From Adenanthera pavonina (Eukaryota; Streptophyta; Magnoliopsida; Fabales; Fabaceae), in contig JAIVEN010000007.1 of NCBI GenBank assembly GCA_026686845.1, positions 31,369,001 through 31,433,000 on the forward strand: 64,000 bases of DNA, in the 5' to 3' direction. Under the pieces are notes generated by a model that was not told the origin of the DNA, searched no databases, and worked only from the letters and a program-made list of their open reading frames with translations. This document shows, one piece after another, positions 59,529-64,000 of the stretch (position 1 is the first letter of the stretch; the number at the start of each line of letters is the position of its first letter). A program made the translations under genes and the position numbers.

Positions 59529-60940
59529 TATACCGTAAGTGCACGGGTCATAACAAGTAATATAATGATGAATAAAGTATCGTGCTCATGAGGATTTGGT
59601 TCCAAAACCCGACTGAGTATCAATTATTACACTTTCGCTTAATTTGAGCAACACAAATAATCAAAGAGTAAAATCATTTATAAAATAAACCTACACTCAG
59701 ATTAGAAGTTAGTGGTGATTCTAGACAAGGGAGATAACTTAGGATTATTATTGCTAAACTTATGTCATAATATATAAATTACATACCCTTAATTGTAATT
59801 AATGGTCTTTAGTGCTAGTCTAGGATTCAATTTTATCTCAAAGCATCTCTCAATGTCAAAGAAGCTTCCTAATTAATTTATCCATATTCTCTTGCAAGAT
59901 TAATTAATTAGCAACATTAATGGCAAACCTAATTTGACTAAGTGAGGCCAAGGAGTGTATCTCTACCTCATTAACAAAACCATCCACTCAACCATGCTAG
60001 TTTCAAGTTCTCACAATTGAAGGTCTATTCCAATTTTCCTATCTCTAGGCTCCATTAGAAAACCCAAATCAATCCAAATTGATGGCTAATCAATAAGAAA
60101 GCATGAAGATCACAAATGGGTAAACATAAATACCATTAAATAGTAATAAAGAGTAGGAAACACATACTAATTCATAAATAATGCTACAATAATCCCAAGA
60201 ACAAAAGTTTAGCTACACATTGAGAGTTTAACAAAGAAAATCAACAATATAAACCTATTAAAAAACCACCAAAGTGAAAAGGAAGCAAAGGAAGAGAAGA
60301 AATTAGGAAGGAAATCACCAAATCTCCATCTCAAGCCAAGCCCTAGCTCACCAAGCTTCCATAGCTGTCCTCTTAAGTCTCCAAATGTCCAAAATGCTCA
60401 AAAATGACAAAGAGAAACATTTTTGACCTAAAAGCCAAGAGTTTGCTGAAGCCAAAAGGCACAGTTTTGTAAAAATTGTGACAGATGTCATGACATGAAA
60501 TAGTGCTGTCATGGCAAAGTTGCTCTTTGTCTAAATTCTTACTTCTGATTGAGAATTAACCTAATGACTATAAATTTTGGGTTGTGGCGATAGAGCTCTC
60601 TATCCAAATTTGTCCTCTATCTCTCAAAGTTGTGTCATGACTAGTCATGGCTAAGAAATCTAAGATCTTTATCTTCAAGTTCTTTTCATACATTCAAAAT
60701 GGCATTTTGACATGATCATCCTCCCAAAAGATATCCTAAGAAAAGAGCAAAATATTAAGAGCTGCCAATAGTCCAAAAGTAAGGCTAAAATATGCATGAT
60801 TGATAATAAAATGCAAGTATAGAGCCTTAATATTCAAAATGTACATTTTCCTAATTGAGTATGTAATATTTACAAAATATTCACTAAAAACATATAAAAA
60901 CTCAAGGAAAATGTGTTGAAATGGCATAATTTCAAGAGGT
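59529..60940. mobile_element. Insertion with GTGTATACCGTAAGTGCACGG start, possibly a solo LTR
   Basis: The reading frame from 59223 is broken by a segment beginning TGTATACCGTAAGTGCACGG. Sequences of this type (CCGCAAGTGCACGG) recur at the ends of plant retroelement LTRs. The segment is AT-rich with no gene. The right border, near 60940, is set only by the return of acidic coding-like sequence. Confidence 0.35.
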
Positions 60941-62004
60941 CAAGAGCTGACCTAGAAGAGACTTCTGAAGAGGATCCATCAGAGGATCCACAAGAAGTAC
61001 TAGGAGAGGATTCTGAGGAAGCAGAAGATCCAGGTAAGGACCTATTAGGGAGCCATAGGAAAAAAAGGAAAAATAGCCAAAAGAAGCATTAGAAGAAAAG
61101 GGGGGTCTCCCAGAAGTACCACATAACCATCAAACTGGAGAACTTACATTAGGAGTATAGCCAGAAGCTCCAGCAGTAGACCCTTATGTCCTAATCGAAT
61201 CTCCATTTGATATACTTCACTTGGTCAATAGACTCTATCATGATTTTGTTCATGAGACATTACCTCTCCACTCATTCCTTTGTGCATTGGAATATTTTCT
61301 TGAGAAATTTATATTTGATGGTTAATTTTTTGCTGAGTAAATGTGGGTTAATATCATCTTAGATCATCTTCCTATTGGGGACTTTTGGACACCTATTGCT
61401 TCACGTAAATAGGGTATTCTACAACCTAATATCCTTGACGTCATAAAATTTTTGAAAGATCATGATGAACAATATTTTTAGACCCACCTAAACGCAAAGT
61501 ATCTTGAGCTAACCTCAGCGCATCCTCCACTTAAAAGATAAAAGACACACCCTTGATCAACATAAATAAAAAAGGGGGGGGTAGAGAAAGAAACATGATA
61601 TTTTTTTTATTCCTTTATGAATGGTATTACTTTAGACTTGGTTGTCTTTGACTTTATTAGTTTTTTTTAATTGTGAAACATTATTATTTTATTTATTTAA
61701 GGATTTCAATAAGTGATATTTTTTGAATTTTATCTGTTAAAATGTAAATACTTCATTTGAGTGGGAGTAAATGTATATCAAGTGGGAGCTCTTAGATACT
61801 GAGTCATCTATGAGCTATAAAATACATAAGAATTATTTGTGTAAATCCTTGATAGGAAATAGTGACAAAATTAAGTTTTATGTGATAGGGGTAAATAAAA
61901 TGTAGACTCTTGATCGTGAATTTTAATAAAGCTGCTAGAGACCTACTTAAGGATAAATACAAATAAAAGACATTGCATAATAATTTGCGCTATAATTATA
62001 TAGA
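60941..62004 (+). other. Degenerate element interior and leader before copia gag
   Basis: 60941-61560 continues the broken coding-like sequence, with many stops after about 61090. 61560-62004 holds a G-run (61576-61583), an AAGTGGGAGC purine tract near 61780 and AT-rich leader sequence before the gag start. No intact gene is present. Confidence 0.4.
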
Positions 62005-63836
62005 ATGACAAGCAAAAATATTATTGCTGAGCTTAATAAAGGGGACAAATTAAATGGTGATAATTTAGATATATGGCATAGAAAGATATCATATATTCTA
62101 GAGGAATAGGATGTCGTAGAGTTGCTGACCATTGTTTTAGTGGAACATGAGCAAGAAACTACTGCTCAACATAGAAGGGATAAGGAGGCCTACATTTCTC
62201 AGAAGAAAAATAACAACATTGCCTAAATAATCATGCTGAATGCCATGGCAGATGATCTGATGTGTGAGTACGAACAATATATGACTGCACAAGCTATGTG
62301 GATAGCTATCAAGGACAAGTTTGGAGGTACTTCTGCCTCTAAGCTTAAAAGACTCACTGCCAAATTTAACACCTATAAACTGTGTCCAAATACTCTCATG
62401 AAGCAGCATTTATGCGAAATGTCAAATATAAATGGGTTCTTAAAATTAAGAGCAAAGCAAATGGATCGATTGAAAGATACAAGGCTCAATTAGTGGCAAA
62501 ATGGTATACTCAACATGAATGTATAGATTATAAAGATACTTTTTCACTTGTTGTGCATTTTAACTCTATAAGATTGACTCTGGCTTAAATTTAGAACTAC
62601 ATCATATGCATGTAAAAACTGCGTTTCTAAATGATGAACTAGATAAAGAAATCTATATGCAATAACTATTAGGTTTCATTGAGAAAGGAAAAGAGAATTA
62701 AGTTTGCAAGCTAAGAAGGTCCATTTATGGACTTAAGCAATCATCCGAATAGTGGTATTTGAGGTTTCACTGAGCGGTAACCTCATATGATTTCCAAATG
62801 ATCATTGAAGACTACTATGTATACATCAAACGGTTTGAAAAGAATCTTGTGATATTATCCCTTTATGTGGATTACATATTATTAGCCGGAACTAGTCTAA
62901 AATCGAATAGCTATCAAAGAATGGCTACCTTTGAATTTTGAGATGAAAGACATGGGTGAAGTTGATTATATACTTGGAGTTAAGATCCATAGAGAGCGCT
63001 CAAGAAAATTAATATCCTTTTCTCAAAAGAATTACATTGAGAAAATTCTTGAGCAATTCAATATAAATGACTGTAAACCCATGGATACCTCTATTTCAAG
63101 ATAAGAAAATTAGAGTTGAGACATGTGCCCTCAGACTGAGTTAAAAAAGAAGATGATGGAAAAGGTCCCCTATTCAAGTGCTGTTGGCAGCCTAATATAT
63201 GCCATGATGTGTACGAGACCAGACATATGTTATGCAGTTAGTTTGGTCAATAGGTACTGATTAAACCCTAGGTAGAAGTATTGGAAAGATGTAAAGAGAA
63301 TCCTGAGATACTTAAAAGGCACAGCAGATTACGCCTTATGCTATCAAGGAAGTGGTTTACGCTTGGTAGGATATTCCGATGTAGATTAGGGAGGAGATCT
63401 AGATGAGCGCAAATTGACTTCTAGATCTATTTTTCTGCTAAACAATAGAGCAATATCTTGGTGTAGTAAGAAATAGACTTGTATTGCTTTGTCTACCATG
63501 GAAGCAGAGTTCATTGCACATTCTGCAGCTTTGCAGGAAGCAATATGGCTGAAGAGATTAGTAAAACACTTAGGGGTCATTGGTGATAAATTGGATCCTA
63601 TTTTAATAAAATGTGATAGTAAGGCAGCCATAGCATATTCCAAAGACCCTAAGTATCATAATAAGATAAAGCACATAGACAACAAGTATAATTTTGTAAG
63701 AGATGTCATAGCACAGAATAGTGTTACAATTTGCCATATTCCTACACATCAAATGATAGTTGATCCCCTTACCAAGCCAATACCTAGAGATGTGTATGTT
63801 GATTATATGAAATCCCTTAGTATTCGTAGGATATGA
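62005..63836 (+). pseudogene. Ty1-copia polyprotein remnant: gag fused to reverse transcriptase and RNase H
   Basis: Gag starts at ATG 62005 (GDKLNGDNLDIWHRKISYIL) and continues through QAMWIAIKDKFGG, ASKLKRLTAKFNTYK and MKQHLCEMSN with stops at about 62107 and 62224. At about 62428 it passes straight into the reverse transcriptase start (YKWVLKIKSKANGSIERYKA, then DYKDTFSLVVHFNSIR). The polymerase motif is read as LSLYVDYILL (normally YVDDML). RNase H is best preserved: STMEAEFIAHSAALQEAIWL, CDSKAAIAYSKDP, KHIDNKYNFVRD and DPLTKPIP. Protease and integrase are absent. Numerous stops and frameshifts show it is inactive. The downstream LTR is not seen before the window ends. Confidence 0.82.
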
Positions 63837-64000
63837 TATAACACAAATCTCCATAATGATCAATTATATGAATGAAATGAAGTACACTTTCTATAATTGA
63901 GTCATATGTGTGCATGTATTTGTGAAAAATATATAATGTTTAATATGTCATACATATTGATAAGGTTGACTTTCTCACATGAGAAACTTCCTTTGACACT

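Noticed and set aside
59223..61560. Possible endogenous pararetrovirus segment
   Set aside because: No movement protein, coat zinc knuckle or viral reverse transcriptase motif is visible. The adjacent LTR and primer site favour a retrotransposon.

Overview
The window is a gene-poor, AT-rich stretch of nuclear plant DNA. It is most likely from a eudicot, because it carries multi-exon genes with GT-AG and GC-AG introns, NAC and R2R3-MYB transcription factor genes, a CLE-type peptide gene, and plant Ty1-copia, Ty3-gypsy, LINE, hAT and MITE sequences. I did not try to name the species. All gene models below were built by hand from splice sites, reading phase and family motifs.

Left third (1-23.2 kb): two tandem paralogous genes, 8163-13668 and 20023-23176, both on +. 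Each encodes an N-terminal membrane segment, MYND zinc finger(s), a long coiled coil and a C-terminal C3HC4 RING. The MYND resembles the one in plant UBP15-type deubiquitinases and the RING resembles that of RGLG-type ubiquitin ligases, so these look like membrane-anchored E3 ligases. The upstream gene contains a second MYND finger in its own exon pair. Both of its MYND fingers are split at the same cysteine codon by GC-AG introns. The upstream flanks of the two genes (524-3790 and 15974-18640) are also homologous, so the pair arose by segmental duplication. Later insertions include an LTR fragment, a LINE fragment with an 18-bp target duplication, an hAT-like element, and a Stowaway MITE inside a second LINE.

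Middle (23.2-48.8 kb): long AT-rich intergenic DNA with one NAC gene (31660-35230, +, 4 exons) and one R2R3-MYB gene (38725-40404, -, 3 exons), plus several MITEs and hAT elements with visible target duplications.

Right third (48.8-64 kb): a small secreted-peptide gene on the minus strand (48891-49212). It has a signal peptide, a TATA box and two in-frame CLE dodecapeptide motifs in tandem, and appears to carry a 4-bp frameshift. Part of its 5' flank is repeated in inverted orientation about 0.8 kb away, next to a palindromic Mutator-type MITE. Beyond it are an hAT element with a perfect 8-bp target duplication (53.3 kb) and a short gypsy derivative with two LTRs and three tandem chromodomain-like repeats (55.7-57.4 kb). 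A copia-type LTR and leader follow (57.6-59.2 kb), and the window ends in a copia remnant in which gag is joined directly to reverse transcriptase (62.0-63.8 kb).

The most interesting items are the tandem-CLE peptide locus, the double-MYND/RING protein, and the triplicated chromodomain motif.
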